DNA of 64,000 nt, taken from the NCBI RefSeq assembly GCF_006539345.1, contig NZ_BJMV01000012.1:1-64000 (forward strand). Reading direction: 5' to 3'. Below, in pieces: positions 18,730 to 26,910 of this stretch (its first letter is position 1; every line of letters starts with the position of its first letter). The notes beneath the pieces were generated by a model. That model was given only the letters and a program-made list of their open reading frames with translations. It was not told where the DNA came from and ran no database searches. The position numbers were made by a program, and so were the translations under genes. This DNA comes from Acetobacter peroxydans. Lineage in GTDB: Bacteria > Pseudomonadota > Alphaproteobacteria > Acetobacterales > Acetobacteraceae.

Positions 18730-20241
18730 TCAGCAGGCCACCAAAGGCTGCATGACATGATTCTGGCGGGCCAGTTCCGCCAGAACGGCTGTGGCGGGCG
18801 CGCTTTCAAACCTGTCGAGCAGGCTTGCAATCGCCGCGACCTGACTTTCGTGCCGGGGCAGAGCTGGCCCTGCTATCTCCTCCCGCGCGAGAATAGCCGC
18901 GACAAGCGCCTGATGGTCGCCCCGCCATGTTGCGCACAGGCGCACCAGCGTATCCGAGCGCGGGTCAACCGGCACAAACCGCAGGACCTCGCGCTCATGC
19001 AGGATGAACCAGCGTATCCAGCTTGCAATCACCAAATGCGCACCCGCGACTGAAACCCCAGCCTCCAGATTGGCGCGCATGGGCCGCAGCACCCGCGTGA
19101 CCAGCTTGGCTGAACCATTACGCCCCACACGCTCCACTCTGTGCGCAATGGCCGCGTTACGAAAACGCCGCATCAACTCAAAAGCGTATTCATCCAGCTC
19201 GGCCTCGTCCAAGGTCACGTCCGCCCCCTGCTCCAACCGCATGAAGCGCGCGGCCAGCGCCCCCAGCGCCGGATCGGACGCGGCGGCAGCAACGGTATCC
19301 AGCCCCGCCAGCGCCCCGGCATAGGCCAGCAGCATATGCGTGCCATTGAGCATCTGTAGCTTGGCGCGTTCGAACACAGCTACATCGGGCACAAAGCGGG
19401 TGCCCGTATGGGCCTCCCACCGGGGACGATCACCCTCAAAACGACCGATAATCCACTGAAACCACGGCTCGGCTGAAACCGGCGCCCCATCCGACAGGCC
19501 GCCCAGCAGCCTGCGCGCATCATCACGGTCGGTCGCGGTGGGGGCGGGCACGATCCGATCCACCATGCTATCGGGAAACTGCACAGAAGCGCCAATCCAC
19601 TCGGCCAGTGCGTCATTCCCCCGCAGGGAGGCAAAGTCCATAACGGCCTGCCGCAAAGTCTGTCCGTTTTCGCTCAGGTTATCGCAGCACAGGATAACAG
19701 GCGGCACCCCGCCCCGCTTGCGCACAAGGGCCAGCCCACGCGCCAGAATACCCAGAGCCGTGCGCGGCCGGGCCGCCGCAAGGTCGGAACGGATGGCCTC
19801 GGCCCGTGAATCAAGCCGCCCCTGCGCCGTCAGGTAATAGCCACTGGCGGTGACTGTCAGGGTGACGATACGCGTCTGCGGGTCGGCAATCCGCTCCGTC
19901 AGACCGGCATCCCTGGCGCGGGCAAAAACGGTATTGGTAATCGAGGCCATAACGGCCACCGCCGTCCTGCGCGGGCCCCGTGTCAGCAGGGCGTACAGAT
20001 TATCCTGCCGGCCCAGCGCCTGCGCCAGATCAGGCTTGCGCATGGTGGCCGAAACAATGCCCCAGCCCAGTCCTTCGCGCCCCATGGCCCCAATGGCCGC
20101 CTGTGTGGCAGCAACCTGATGCGCGCGATGGAAATTACCGCACCCCAGATGCACAATACCGGGCCGCAGATGCGCAGGATCGAACTCCGGCAGGGAGACC
20201 GTGTCCTGAACGCGTGAAAGGGTGTGGCGGCAAAGCTGCAT
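18730..20241 (-). CDS. Mannitol dehydrogenase family oxidoreductase (fructuronate reductase/mannitol 2-dehydrogenase-like)
   Basis: A 503-residue member of the polyol long-chain dehydrogenase family. The N-terminal nucleotide-binding region reads IVHLGCGNFHRAHQ. The active-site signature AKLQMLNGTHMLLAYAG contains the catalytic lysine and the conserved Asn and His. Members oxidise mannitol, arabinitol or sorbitol, or reduce fructuronate or tagaturonate, with NAD(P). The ATG has a strong AAGGAGG eight bases upstream. The upstream region holds two inverted repeats that may be operator sites. Acetic acid bacteria use such enzymes in polyol metabolism; the precise substrate is not decided. Confidence 0.88.
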   Translation of the reverse strand: MQLCRHTLSRVQDTVSLPEFDPAHLRPGIVHLGCGNFHRAHQVAATQAAIGAMGREGLGWGIVSATMRKPDLAQALGRQDNLYALLTRGPRRTAVAVMASITNTVFARARDAGLTERIADPQTRIVTLTVTASGYYLTAQGRLDSRAEAIRSDLAAARPRTALGILARGLALVRKRGGVPPVILCCDNLSENGQTLRQAVMDFASLRGNDALAEWIGASVQFPDSMVDRIVPAPTATDRDDARRLLGGLSDGAPVSAEPWFQWIIGRFEGDRPRWEAHTGTRFVPDVAVFERAKLQMLNGTHMLLAYAGALAGLDTVAAAASDPALGALAARFMRLEQGADVTLDEAELDEYAFELMRRFRNAAIAHRVERVGRNGSAKLVTRVLRPMRANLEAGVSVAGAHLVIASWIRWFILHEREVLRFVPVDPRSDTLVRLCATWRGDHQALVAAILAREEIAGPALPRHESQVAAIASLLDRFESAPATAVLAELARQNHVMQPLVAC

Positions 20242-20814
20242 GGCGGTCTGCCTCCTTTATGTTTGCCGCGCGGGATACACACCCAAAACCCGGAGCCAGT
20301 CAGCCTCAGGCAGCGCACGGTGGAGATAAGGCACAGATGGGCATTCATGAAATAAAGAATTTCATGAGTAATTCACGCCACATCACCGTTAATTCATTAA
20401 AAGCGTGAATGAATAGACCACTCAAGTCAAGGAAAAAATTCCCCGACATTATGAAATTGACGCCGAACGACCTTAATACGCAAACAAGATCATCATCATT
20501 AAACGCGACGTTTTTATTTGTTTTTATTTAATACACAATATTATTGGGTCAGTTATATTTTATAATTACACAAATATTGTCGGGATAGAAGAAAAGATGA
20601 AACATGGGCAATGTGGGAACCGCCAGTTAACGCGACTCCCCAAACGGTAAGACGCCACCACAAGATTTGCGGCACGCACTATCGGAGATTTTCTGGTGGC
20701 ATAAAAATGGCGCAAAATGACCGAACATTTCCGCCAAGCCGGAGCTACGGCACAAGAGACTACGTGATCACCACCCAGCAGGGATAATGAAGACGAAAAT
20801 TTCCACGCGCCTGA
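20242..20814. promoter_or_regulatory. AT-rich intergenic region with two inverted repeats
   Basis: This gap of about 570 bases carries no convincing gene. Close to the dehydrogenase start it has two clear palindromic sites. CATGAAAT and ATTTCATG (20346-20353 and 20359-20366) have a five-base spacer, and ATTCACGC and GCGTGAAT lie at 20371-20378 and 20403-20410. The first has the shape of a dimeric repressor operator. The middle, about 20430-20600, is very AT-rich. GCCACCA and TGGTGGC at 20654 and 20694 form a weaker long-loop repeat. Confidence 0.45.
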
Positions 20815-22581
20815 TCAGCAGACGTGCAGGGCGTTGATTTCCCGCAGACGGGGCACATCGCGCAGGGTCGGCTCGGGGCGGCCGAACAGATAGCCCTGAG
20901 CATGGGTGCAGCCATCTGCCTGAATACGCTGGCGCTGCTGGGGTGTTTCCACCCCCTCCGCCACGGTCGCAACCCGCAGCGTCACGCCCAGTTGCGCCAG
21001 AGCACGCACAATGGCCGCACAGTCCGAGCGCCTGTCTCCATCCTGCACGAAGGAGCCGTCTATCTTGATCCGGTCGAACGGAAAGGCCCGCAGATGCGCC
21101 AGAGAAGAGAAACCCGTGCCAAAATCATCCAGACTGATCCCCACCCCCATATCCCGCAGGGCCTGTAGATCGCGCAGGGCCTCGTTCCCGCCGGACATCA
21201 GGGCGGTTTCGGTCACTTCCACGCTCAGGCGCGTAGCTGGCAGCCCGCTGGCCGCCAGCGCCATGGCCACCGCTCCGGGCAGACGCCCCTGCCCCACGCT
21301 GGATGCCGAAATATTGACCGCAACACTGGCCTCGTCGGTCCATGCGGCGGCATCCCGGCAGGCGGCGTGCAGCACGAAGGAGTCCAGCTCGTAAACAAGC
21401 CCGGCCTCTTCAGCCACCGGAATGAAATCCTTGGGAGGAATCCACCCGCGCGAGGAATCATGCCAGCGCATCAGCGCCTCACGCGAGACAACCCGGCCGG
21501 ATGTCAGGTCCACAATCGGTTGATAGAACACAAACAGATCGCGCGAATGGGCAAAGGCATCACGCAGCATACGCTCAAGCCGCGCCCGCATGATCAGGCT
21601 ATCTTCCATCTGGGGCAGGAAAACCCGCGCCATGTTCTTGCCGCCTGCCTTGGCGGCGTACAGCGCCATATCCGCGCGTGACAGCAACTGGCTCGACTGT
21701 GTGCCGTGATCGGGCGAAAACGCGATACCGATTGAAGCGCCCATCTGGTGCTGATGCCCGGTTGGCAACACAAAAGGATTTTCAAACGCATCAATAAGAC
21801 GCCCGGCCAGCAGCCCCACCTGCTCCATTGTGGCGTCCTGCACAATCACGGCGAATTCATCTCCGCCCAGACGGGCCAGAAACACCCCCGCTTTGCGGCA
21901 GATCGTCCCCAGAACCTCGGCCACATGCGTCAGCATGAGATCGCCCGTGGCGTGACCATATGTGTCGTTAACCATCTTGAAACCATCAAGATCGACAAAC
22001 ATCATCGCAGATTGGTGGGTTTTATCTTCAGCATCCATACCCGCCAGAACGGTTTCAAGCCGTTCCATAAAGGCCGCGCGGTTATGCAGGCCGGTCAAAA
22101 TATCGTAATTGGCCAGACGAAAGACATGTTCCTCCGCTCGCACCTGCGCTGTCACCAAAGACCATGTCAGCATAGGACCGTAATCAAGCCCATTGGGGCC
22201 GAACACGCGCGAGACTGACAGATCCAGGATTTCAGGCCCAAGGTGAATCCGCGCACGGTGCGGCGGCATGGCCGCATCCATCAGCAGGGCGCGCTGACAG
22301 GCGGGATTTTTATGAAAGACATCGACATTCACGCCAAGAAGGCTGTCAGCCTCCACGGGAATCAGATCGCTTATCTTTTCAAGAATTTCACGGGACGTCT
22401 GATTGTAATAGGAAATACAAAGCGTTTTTGGATCAAGAAGCATAACCCCAACGGGTATCTGATCCAGCATCCGCAAAAGCTGGGTGCGCGACATGGTGAC
22501 AGTCTGCACGGCCATCTGCGGCTCCGGCCAATCGGAAAAAGAGCACCCCTGCTGTTGCGAGGCCAGAGACTCTGCTTTCAT
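20815..22581 (-). CDS. PAS-GGDEF-EAL cyclic-di-GMP signalling protein
   Basis: A 588-residue cytosolic signalling protein. An N-terminal PAS-like segment (QLLRMLDQIPVGVMLLDP) is followed by a GGDEF domain with an intact RLGGDEF motif near residue 238 and an EAL domain beginning at REALMRW near residue 367. The EAL catalytic residues look intact: VNIS, EVTET, DDFGTGFSS, KIDGSFV, AEGVET and AQGYLF. No RxxD inhibitory site precedes GGDEF. It could both make and break c-di-GMP. Similar PAS-GGDEF-EAL proteins tune cellulose synthesis in acetic acid bacteria, but nothing here ties it to that role. Confidence 0.93.
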   Translation of the reverse strand: MKAESLASQQQGCSFSDWPEPQMAVQTVTMSRTQLLRMLDQIPVGVMLLDPKTLCISYYNQTSREILEKISDLIPVEADSLLGVNVDVFHKNPACQRALLMDAAMPPHRARIHLGPEILDLSVSRVFGPNGLDYGPMLTWSLVTAQVRAEEHVFRLANYDILTGLHNRAAFMERLETVLAGMDAEDKTHQSAMMFVDLDGFKMVNDTYGHATGDLMLTHVAEVLGTICRKAGVFLARLGGDEFAVIVQDATMEQVGLLAGRLIDAFENPFVLPTGHQHQMGASIGIAFSPDHGTQSSQLLSRADMALYAAKAGGKNMARVFLPQMEDSLIMRARLERMLRDAFAHSRDLFVFYQPIVDLTSGRVVSREALMRWHDSSRGWIPPKDFIPVAEEAGLVYELDSFVLHAACRDAAAWTDEASVAVNISASSVGQGRLPGAVAMALAASGLPATRLSVEVTETALMSGGNEALRDLQALRDMGVGISLDDFGTGFSSLAHLRAFPFDRIKIDGSFVQDGDRRSDCAAIVRALAQLGVTLRVATVAEGVETPQQRQRIQADGCTHAQGYLFGRPEPTLRDVPRLREINALHVC

Positions 22582-22760
22582 ACGCCTTGATGCCTTAACC
22601 GTTTACGTTCCGGTTTCGCAACCGTAACAGAAACGGTGTGGCACCGGCTAGATAATGTTACAGCACTTTATGGCACGCCTGAACCCGCTTTCCTACGTTT
22701 TTCGTGAAACGCGTGTCATGCCACGCCGGTGAGCCTGCCAGCCTTGTTGTATCTGCTCTC

Positions 22761-23087
22761 TCAGGCGCGGTGCGGAGCCAGCACGATAACCGCCGCCCCC
22801 GCTATACACAGCATGGCGCCCGCCATATCCCACCGGTCTGGCCACACCCCTTCAACCAGCCACATCCACAGACAGGACGCCGCCACGTAAATACCGCCAT
22901 ACGCGGCAAAGGCCCGGCCAGCCGCATCCACCTGCACCAGTGTCAGCAGGCTGGCAAAGGCCACAAGTAACAGCCCGCCTGGCGCCAGCCACAACGGCGA
23001 GCGCCCCAGCCGTACCCACGCCCAGAAGCTGAAACAACCGGCGATTTCACAAACCGCCGCCACACAATAAATCAGAACCATGCTCAT
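22761..23087 (-). CDS. YnfA/UPF0060 family small multidrug-resistance-like membrane protein
   Basis: A 108-residue integral membrane protein with four predicted helices, matching the YnfA family of small-multidrug-resistance-like proteins. Conserved features include the [12 protein letters not shown] start, the [16 protein letters not shown] segment and the final [14 protein letters not shown] helix. It is the last chromosomal gene before the prophage and probably works as a homodimer in the inner membrane. Its ribosome binding site is weak, and a second in-frame ATG lies two codons in. Confidence 0.9.
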   Translation of the reverse strand: MSMVLIYCVAAVCEIAGCFSFWAWVRLGRSPLWLAPGGLLLVAFASLLTLVQVDAAGRAFAAYGGIYVAASCLWMWLVEGVWPDRWDMAGAMLCIAGAAVIVLAPHRA

Positions 23088-23164
23088 ACGCAGGCACTAT
23101 AGCGCCCGCGCCAGCCATCAGGACAAGCAAAAACCCATCCCCGGCGATCAGGCCAATTTCAAAA

Positions 23165-23959
23165 TCAAACATCGCAATTCAGAAACGCCGCATTCTGCGC
23201 GCGCAGGGCGTCCAGGTCGGGGCCGGTGGGGTAAAGCCCGCTAGCCAGCGCAAGCTGCGGCCAGACGAGACCATGCGCCTCCATAATCCGGCTTTTAAGC
23301 CATCCCCATGTGGCCTTCTGGATCGTGCCCCATGTCAGCAGGCCCAGCGTGTCGGTGTCCGCAAGGCCGGTATAGCTCCAGCCCAGCAGGCAATGTCCCC
23401 CGGCACTCCCCGGCGTGGTGTCGCCATAGGCGCTGTTGTCGGGCACCAGCACGCAGGCACCGTTGGTGGCCTCGATCTGGTTCATGTCCGACTGCGCAAG
23501 CCGCACGCCCAGATAGACCGCCCCCATGCCCGCCATCACAAGTGCGAGCGCGTTGCGGTCCTGCGGGTCCGCACTGCCCCAGAGCGGAAAGTAGTCGCCG
23601 CTTTCAAGCTGCACGCCAATGCGCGCGGCATAGGCCAGCACATCCACCTCCACGCCGCCCTGATCAGTGGCGGGCTGGCCCGGCCTGTAGCCCGTGCTTT
23701 CAGCATAGAAGCGGATGGCATCATCCGTATCTGCCCGCACCTGCCAGCCGCCAAGAGCGGCCACGGCCCGCATGTGGTTGAGCAGCCCCACCGCCGTGCA
23801 GTCGCCCAGCGTATCGTTCCCGAACATCCGCGCGCCGGGGGTGATGAGAGACCGATCCAGCACCGCCGGAGCCCGGCGGGCCATCATGCTCAGGCCCAAA
23901 AGCCGGGGCTGGCTCGGCAGAACCTTCGCGGGCAGGCAGCCGAGGGCGCGGCCGGTCAT
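23165..23959 (-). CDS. Prophage papain-like (C1-type) cysteine peptidase-like protein
   Basis: A 264-residue protein at the far end of the lysis module. It shows a papain-like pattern: a cysteine in GNDTLGDCTAVGLLNHM, a histidine in GSAGGHCLLGWSY, and LTWGTIQKATWGWLK where papains have the Asn-Ser-Trp-Gly motif. The asparagine itself is replaced, so activity is uncertain. I used the ATG at 23959, which overlaps the stop of the preceding micro-ORF (ATGA). There is no signal peptide. Its role could be lysis, host protein cleavage or superinfection control; I infer only the fold. Confidence 0.6.
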   Translation of the reverse strand: MTGRALGCLPAKVLPSQPRLLGLSMMARRAPAVLDRSLITPGARMFGNDTLGDCTAVGLLNHMRAVAALGGWQVRADTDDAIRFYAESTGYRPGQPATDQGGVEVDVLAYAARIGVQLESGDYFPLWGSADPQDRNALALVMAGMGAVYLGVRLAQSDMNQIEATNGACVLVPDNSAYGDTTPGSAGGHCLLGWSYTGLADTDTLGLLTWGTIQKATWGWLKSRIMEAHGLVWPQLALASGLYPTGPDLDALRAQNAAFLNCDV

Positions 23960-24048
23960 AGATGCCACGCCCGGACATAGAGAAGGCCGCACCACACGAT
24001 CGCGCTGCCGGCTGCAATCAGCCATGCGATGTAAAGGTCGCGCATCAT
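23956..24048 (-). CDS. Thirty-residue membrane micro-protein in the lysis cassette
   Basis: A 30-codon ORF starting with two ATGs and encoding one hydrophobic segment: residues LYIAWLIAAGSAIVWCGLLYV, then RAWHL. Its start overlaps the stop of the Tat lipoprotein gene by ATGA, and its stop overlaps the start of the next gene by ATGA. A GGGGGT purine stretch lies just upstream. Coupling on both sides argues that it is translated. A small single-helix protein next to a lipoprotein in a lysis cassette could be a spanin-like, pinholin-like or membrane accessory component, but the function is unknown. Confidence 0.6.
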   Translation of the reverse strand: MMRDLYIAWLIAAGSAIVWCGLLYVRAWHL

Positions 24049-24650
24049 ACCCCCAGCGCCTTAAGCGCCTGCGCCTCGGTCATACCCGTAGCGGGCACGG
24101 GCGCGCCGACCAGCACCATGTCACGGGTCAGGCGCGTGCGTGTGCCGACAGGCGCTTTCGCGTCCGGTACGCCCAGCAGGGCCTTGAACACGCTGATCAG
24201 CGTGGCCAGCGCGTTGTATGCCGTCCTGGCATTGGAAAGGACGGAAGAGGACAGAGCCGCGCCAGACCCGGAAAGAGCGCTCTCGATGGCGGCGGCCAGC
24301 GTGTCGAGATCGGACAGGATGCTGTCCACGCGGGTTTTCCACGTCGCATCGTTGTAGCTGATGGTCAGCGTTGAACCGGCTGCACTGGAGAACGCGGACA
24401 GCGCGCCAGACAGGGCTGTTTCCGCCGCCGTAATAGCCAGCGCATACGGAGCCAGCGCCGGGAAGGAAGACAGAAAGCTGGTGACGGTCGCAGCGGCGTT
24501 CAGCCCGGCCTGACCGTAATTCTTCACCTTGGTTACGTCGAGCGTGATCGTGGTCACGCCATTGGTGGTGGTAACGGTGCAGGCGGTCAGCGCCGTTGCG
24601 CCGACCAGCGCGGCCGAACGCAGGAAGCTGCGACGGGAGAGCGTGCTCAT
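24045..24650 (-). CDS. Prophage lipoprotein with twin-arginine signal
   Basis: A 201-residue predicted lipoprotein. The N-terminus SRRSFLRSAALVGATALTAC combines a twin-arginine motif with a lipobox ending at the cysteine. This suggests Tat export followed by lipidation. The rest is rich in Ala, Ser, Thr and Leu, with helical character. It lies between the degenerate holin copy and the micro-ORF and overlaps both by ATGA-type junctions. In this position an outer-membrane spanin (o-spanin) role is possible but unproven. I do not recognise a named family. Confidence 0.7.
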   Translation of the reverse strand: MSTLSRRSFLRSAALVGATALTACTVTTTNGVTTITLDVTKVKNYGQAGLNAAATVTSFLSSFPALAPYALAITAAETALSGALSAFSSAAGSTLTISYNDATWKTRVDSILSDLDTLAAAIESALSGSGAALSSSVLSNARTAYNALATLISVFKALLGVPDAKAPVGTRTRLTRDMVLVGAPVPATGMTEAQALKALGV

Positions 24651-24955
24651 TTCGTAATGTCCTTGAGAGTGGTTACAGCAGAACCGGGGCCAGCGACCGG
24701 GACAGGTACGGCAAGGCCAGATGTTGCGGTGCCAGCACGCAGCACCGTCGCCGCGTTGCAGGCATATTTCCAGTTAAGGGGGGAGGAATTCAGGACGCGA
24801 TACAGCATCCAGAGCTTGCCCGTCTGATTGGCGGGCAGCAGTCGCACCGGCAAACGCGGAACAGACGATGCCCGCCCAACCCGCCTAGGGCTGCGGCAGG
24901 GCCAGAAAGAGAACTACGAAGAAGGCACGCTGACAACGCCCGCGATTGTCAGCCC
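24647..24955 (-). pseudogene. Degenerate second copy of the holin-like gene
   Basis: The C-terminal part encodes NQTGKLWMLYRVLN...LNWKY, nearly the same as residues in the intact gene at 25584-25958, and both end in a similar K-D-x-T-K. DNA similarity continues upstream to about 24955, but the copy lacks about two dozen bases and its frame is broken. The stop overlaps the lipoprotein start, as in the intact copy. It is therefore a decayed duplication rather than a separate gene. A GTG could express a 68-residue fragment. Confidence 0.7.
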
Positions 24956-24985
24956 TTGATGCTGAATAGGCTCTTAAGAGCCATT

Positions 24986-25423
24986 TCACGGCATGTCAGA
25001 TACTGCGTCACGGAGTTGCTTGGCACGTCTGTTGTTGAGCTCTGCCACACACGCCAAGCGGCCTATTTCGAGGGCGTTGCCAATGGCACTCCCTCCAAGG
25101 GCCACTATGACAGCGCAGTGCTCTTGACGATATTTGGCAAAGGCTCTTCCTGATGCAACAAGCTTCGCCTTGGTCTGCTTGATATACTGCGCCTCCTGAT
25201 CCCATCGGGACAGCCTGATGTTAACCTGTTTTTCGGCCTGTTCGAGCGTCTTTTGACTTTCGCGCGCTTTTGTCGCCAGACAATCCCGCATCCCGGACTC
25301 TGAATAGGCACTACATTCTTCCCGAAGCGCGTATTCGCTTAGAATGGAGTCATCTGCACCCGTGCCAGCAAACGCGTGCGTGGAGAAAACCAGACCAAAA
25401 CAGATCAGCATCATTTTGCGCAT
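24986..25423 (-). CDS. LprI/DUF1311-like exported protein (lysozyme inhibitor-like)
   Basis: A 145-residue protein with a signal peptide (MRKMMLICFGLVFSTHAFA). The mature part has the DUF1311/LprI pattern: EECSAYSESGMRDCLATKARES, then KYRQEHCA and RLACVAELNNRRAKQL, with spaced cysteines. LprI-family proteins in other bacteria inhibit lysozyme. I used the ATG at 25423. The gene sits between two copies of the holin-like region, has lower GC than its surroundings and looks like an inserted cargo (moron) gene. A phage gene of this kind might protect the host wall, or tune lysis; that is inference. Confidence 0.7.
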   Translation of the reverse strand: MRKMMLICFGLVFSTHAFAGTGADDSILSEYALREECSAYSESGMRDCLATKARESQKTLEQAEKQVNIRLSRWDQEAQYIKQTKAKLVASGRAFAKYRQEHCAVIVALGGSAIGNALEIGRLACVAELNNRRAKQLRDAVSDMP

Positions 25424-25512
25424 AAAGCCGCCATTGTCGTGCTGAGCAATCCACGCCGTAGAGACATCCTGTCGGCCTGTAATCACTCGTTGGGCAGAGA
25501 GCTTCTGATACT

Positions 25513-25587
25513 TCAAGCCCTGATCTGAGCGCAACACCATGGCGGTCGGGCGATTACTGCGGCGCACAACAGGACGGGTAGTTTCAT
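25513..25587 (-). pseudogene. Remnant start of a signal-peptide gene coupled to the holin stop
   Basis: A 24-codon ORF whose ATG overlaps the stop of the intact holin-like gene (ATGA). It begins MKLPVLLCAAVIA, like a lipoprotein signal, and then runs into a stop. The same holin-then-lipoprotein arrangement, with the same overlap, exists at 24650. This is probably the stub of a second lipoprotein gene truncated by the LprI insertion. Confidence 0.45.
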
Positions 25588-25958
25588 TTTGTGGTGTCCT
25601 TGGGAGTGGAGATAGCAGCACCGGAGCCTGTAGGCGAGGCCTCCGGGCCGGGTGCGGGGGATGCTATCGAACTAGCCCGCAGGCTAGCCGCTGCGTTGGC
25701 GGCATATTTCCAGTTCAGGGCGAGGAAGTTCAGGGCACGGTACAGCATCCAGAGCTTGCCGGTCTGGTTGGCGGGCAACGGGATCTGGGTTGCCGCAAGC
25801 CCGGCCCCGGCAAACACGGCGCAGGCGATGCCCGCCCATGCGGCATAAGGCTGCGGCAGGGCCAACAGGAGGGCGAGAGGGGAAAGCCCGCTGACAACGG
25901 CAGAGGTCGTCTGCGCCGCGGCGCGGGGAGCGGTAGTGGGGTTTGGCGTATCAGCCAT
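25584..25958 (-). CDS. Holin-like phage membrane protein
   Basis: A 124-residue protein. A hydrophobic stretch from GLSPLALLLALPQPY to AAWAGIACAVFAGAGL likely forms two membrane helices. It is followed by a polar region with NQTGKLWMLYRALN and a Ser/Pro-rich tail. It sits directly downstream of the SleB-like endolysin, so a holin role is likely. I used the ATG at 25958, preceded by GGAGAAGGA. A decayed duplicate of the C-terminal part lies at 24647-24955. I do not recognise a named holin family. Confidence 0.6.
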   Translation of the reverse strand: MADTPNPTTAPRAAAQTTSAVVSGLSPLALLLALPQPYAAWAGIACAVFAGAGLAATQIPLPANQTGKLWMLYRALNFLALNWKYAANAAASLRASSIASPAPGPEASPTGSGAAISTPKDTTK

Positions 25959-25962
25959 GGGG

Positions 25963-26397
25963 TTATCCTTCTCCAGAAGGCCCCACGCGGTAAAACGCAT
26001 GGTGGCCAATCGTGCAGCGATAGAGGCGGGGAGCAACCCATGCAGGCGCGTGTGAAAGACGCGTGTCATAATAGCTGTCCGCCCCGCGGGTAATGTCGAT
26101 CAGGGTGCCGGCCACAAGGCGCTGGGCCAGCGCAAGGGCAGTCTGGAACTGCGGGTCGGTAGCGGTCACGGTCAGCAGCAGCGCACGGTTGGGGTCGTTG
26201 GTGTTCCAGCACGAGAACTGCCACGGATGCAGGAACACACTGCAAATATCGCGCCCCCACCATGCCGGGCGGGCGACCCTGTTCATGCCCGCGCATAGCA
26301 CGGCCTGCATACCGGCAGCCCCCTCGCCGCGCGCCTCGCCCCACGCGGTGCGAGCCGCAACCTGAAGCGGGTCAGTGAGCGGAAAGGTTTGCGGCAT
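25963..26397 (-). CDS. Phage endolysin, SleB/CwlJ-type cell wall hydrolase
   Basis: A 144-residue cell wall hydrolase of the Hydrolase_2 (SleB-like) family. Family motifs are present: ARTAWGEARGEGAAGMQAV with the catalytic glutamate, then the region of CAGMNRV, CSVFLHPWQFSCW and a C-terminal HHAFYR. SleB relatives are lytic transglycosylases. There is no signal peptide, which fits a holin-dependent endolysin. The ATG at 26397 has GGGAGGG eight bases upstream and overlaps the end of the next gene by 26 bases. Confidence 0.88.
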   Translation of the reverse strand: MPQTFPLTDPLQVAARTAWGEARGEGAAGMQAVLCAGMNRVARPAWWGRDICSVFLHPWQFSCWNTNDPNRALLLTVTATDPQFQTALALAQRLVAGTLIDITRGADSYYDTRLSHAPAWVAPRLYRCTIGHHAFYRVGPSGEG

Positions 26398-26839
26398 TGT
26401 CCGGCCCTCCCTGCGCCATGTCCCACGGCTCGCGCAGATGCAGCCAGTGAACCCAGATAGTGCTGGCCACTTCCTGATCCGACAGCAGGGTTGAGCCCGC
26501 CGCCGCACTCACCGTGCAGAGGAGGCCAATGACCACCGCCAGTTTTCGCCACCGGCGCAGGCTGTCCTCGGCCAGTTCGTTCTGGCGTTTCTGTGCGCCG
26601 GTGTGTTCGGCCAACTGCTGGGTCAGGGCGGTCAGGGTATTGCGGGTGTCGGCCGCTTCCACCGCGCGGTTGCGCTCGCGCTCCTGCCCCTGCGCCTCGA
26701 TGGAGATCAGGCGCTCCATCATGGCAGACTGGCCGGATTTGAGCGTGTCCACGTCATCCTCCAGCCCGTCCAGACGGCGGGCGTGGCTGTCCACGATCAC
26801 GCGCAGGTCTTCTTCAGCCGCGCACTGCGTTTCATTCAT
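26372..26839 (-). CDS. Coiled-coil membrane protein of the prophage lysis module
   Basis: A 155-residue protein. Residues 10-95 are charged and heptad-like (coiled coil), with one membrane segment near residues 100-120 (LAVVIGLLCTVSAAAGSTLL). The topology resembles phage DUF-type holin accessory proteins in which a coiled coil precedes a C-terminal helix. It is the first gene of the lysis cassette, downstream of a terminator and overlapping the endolysin start. The function is inferred from position; it is not a close match to a named family that I know. Confidence 0.65.
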   Translation of the reverse strand: MNETQCAAEEDLRVIVDSHARRLDGLEDDVDTLKSGQSAMMERLISIEAQGQERERNRAVEAADTRNTLTALTQQLAEHTGAQKRQNELAEDSLRRWRKLAVVIGLLCTVSAAAGSTLLSDQEVASTIWVHWLHLREPWDMAQGGPDNAANLSAH

Positions 26840-26853
26840 TGTTTCATCCGGGC

Positions 26854-26878
26854 AAAAAAAATCCGCCTCAGAAGGCGG
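26854..26878 (-). terminator. Terminator between tail fibre and lysis genes
   Basis: CCGCC at 26863-26867 pairs with GGCGG at 26874-26878, and eight T residues follow in minus-strand direction. It separates the tail-fibre accessory gene from the lysis cassette. Confidence 0.7.
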
Positions 26879-26910
26879 CGTTCAGAAGACAGGCTGCACC
26901 ATGGCCGCGC

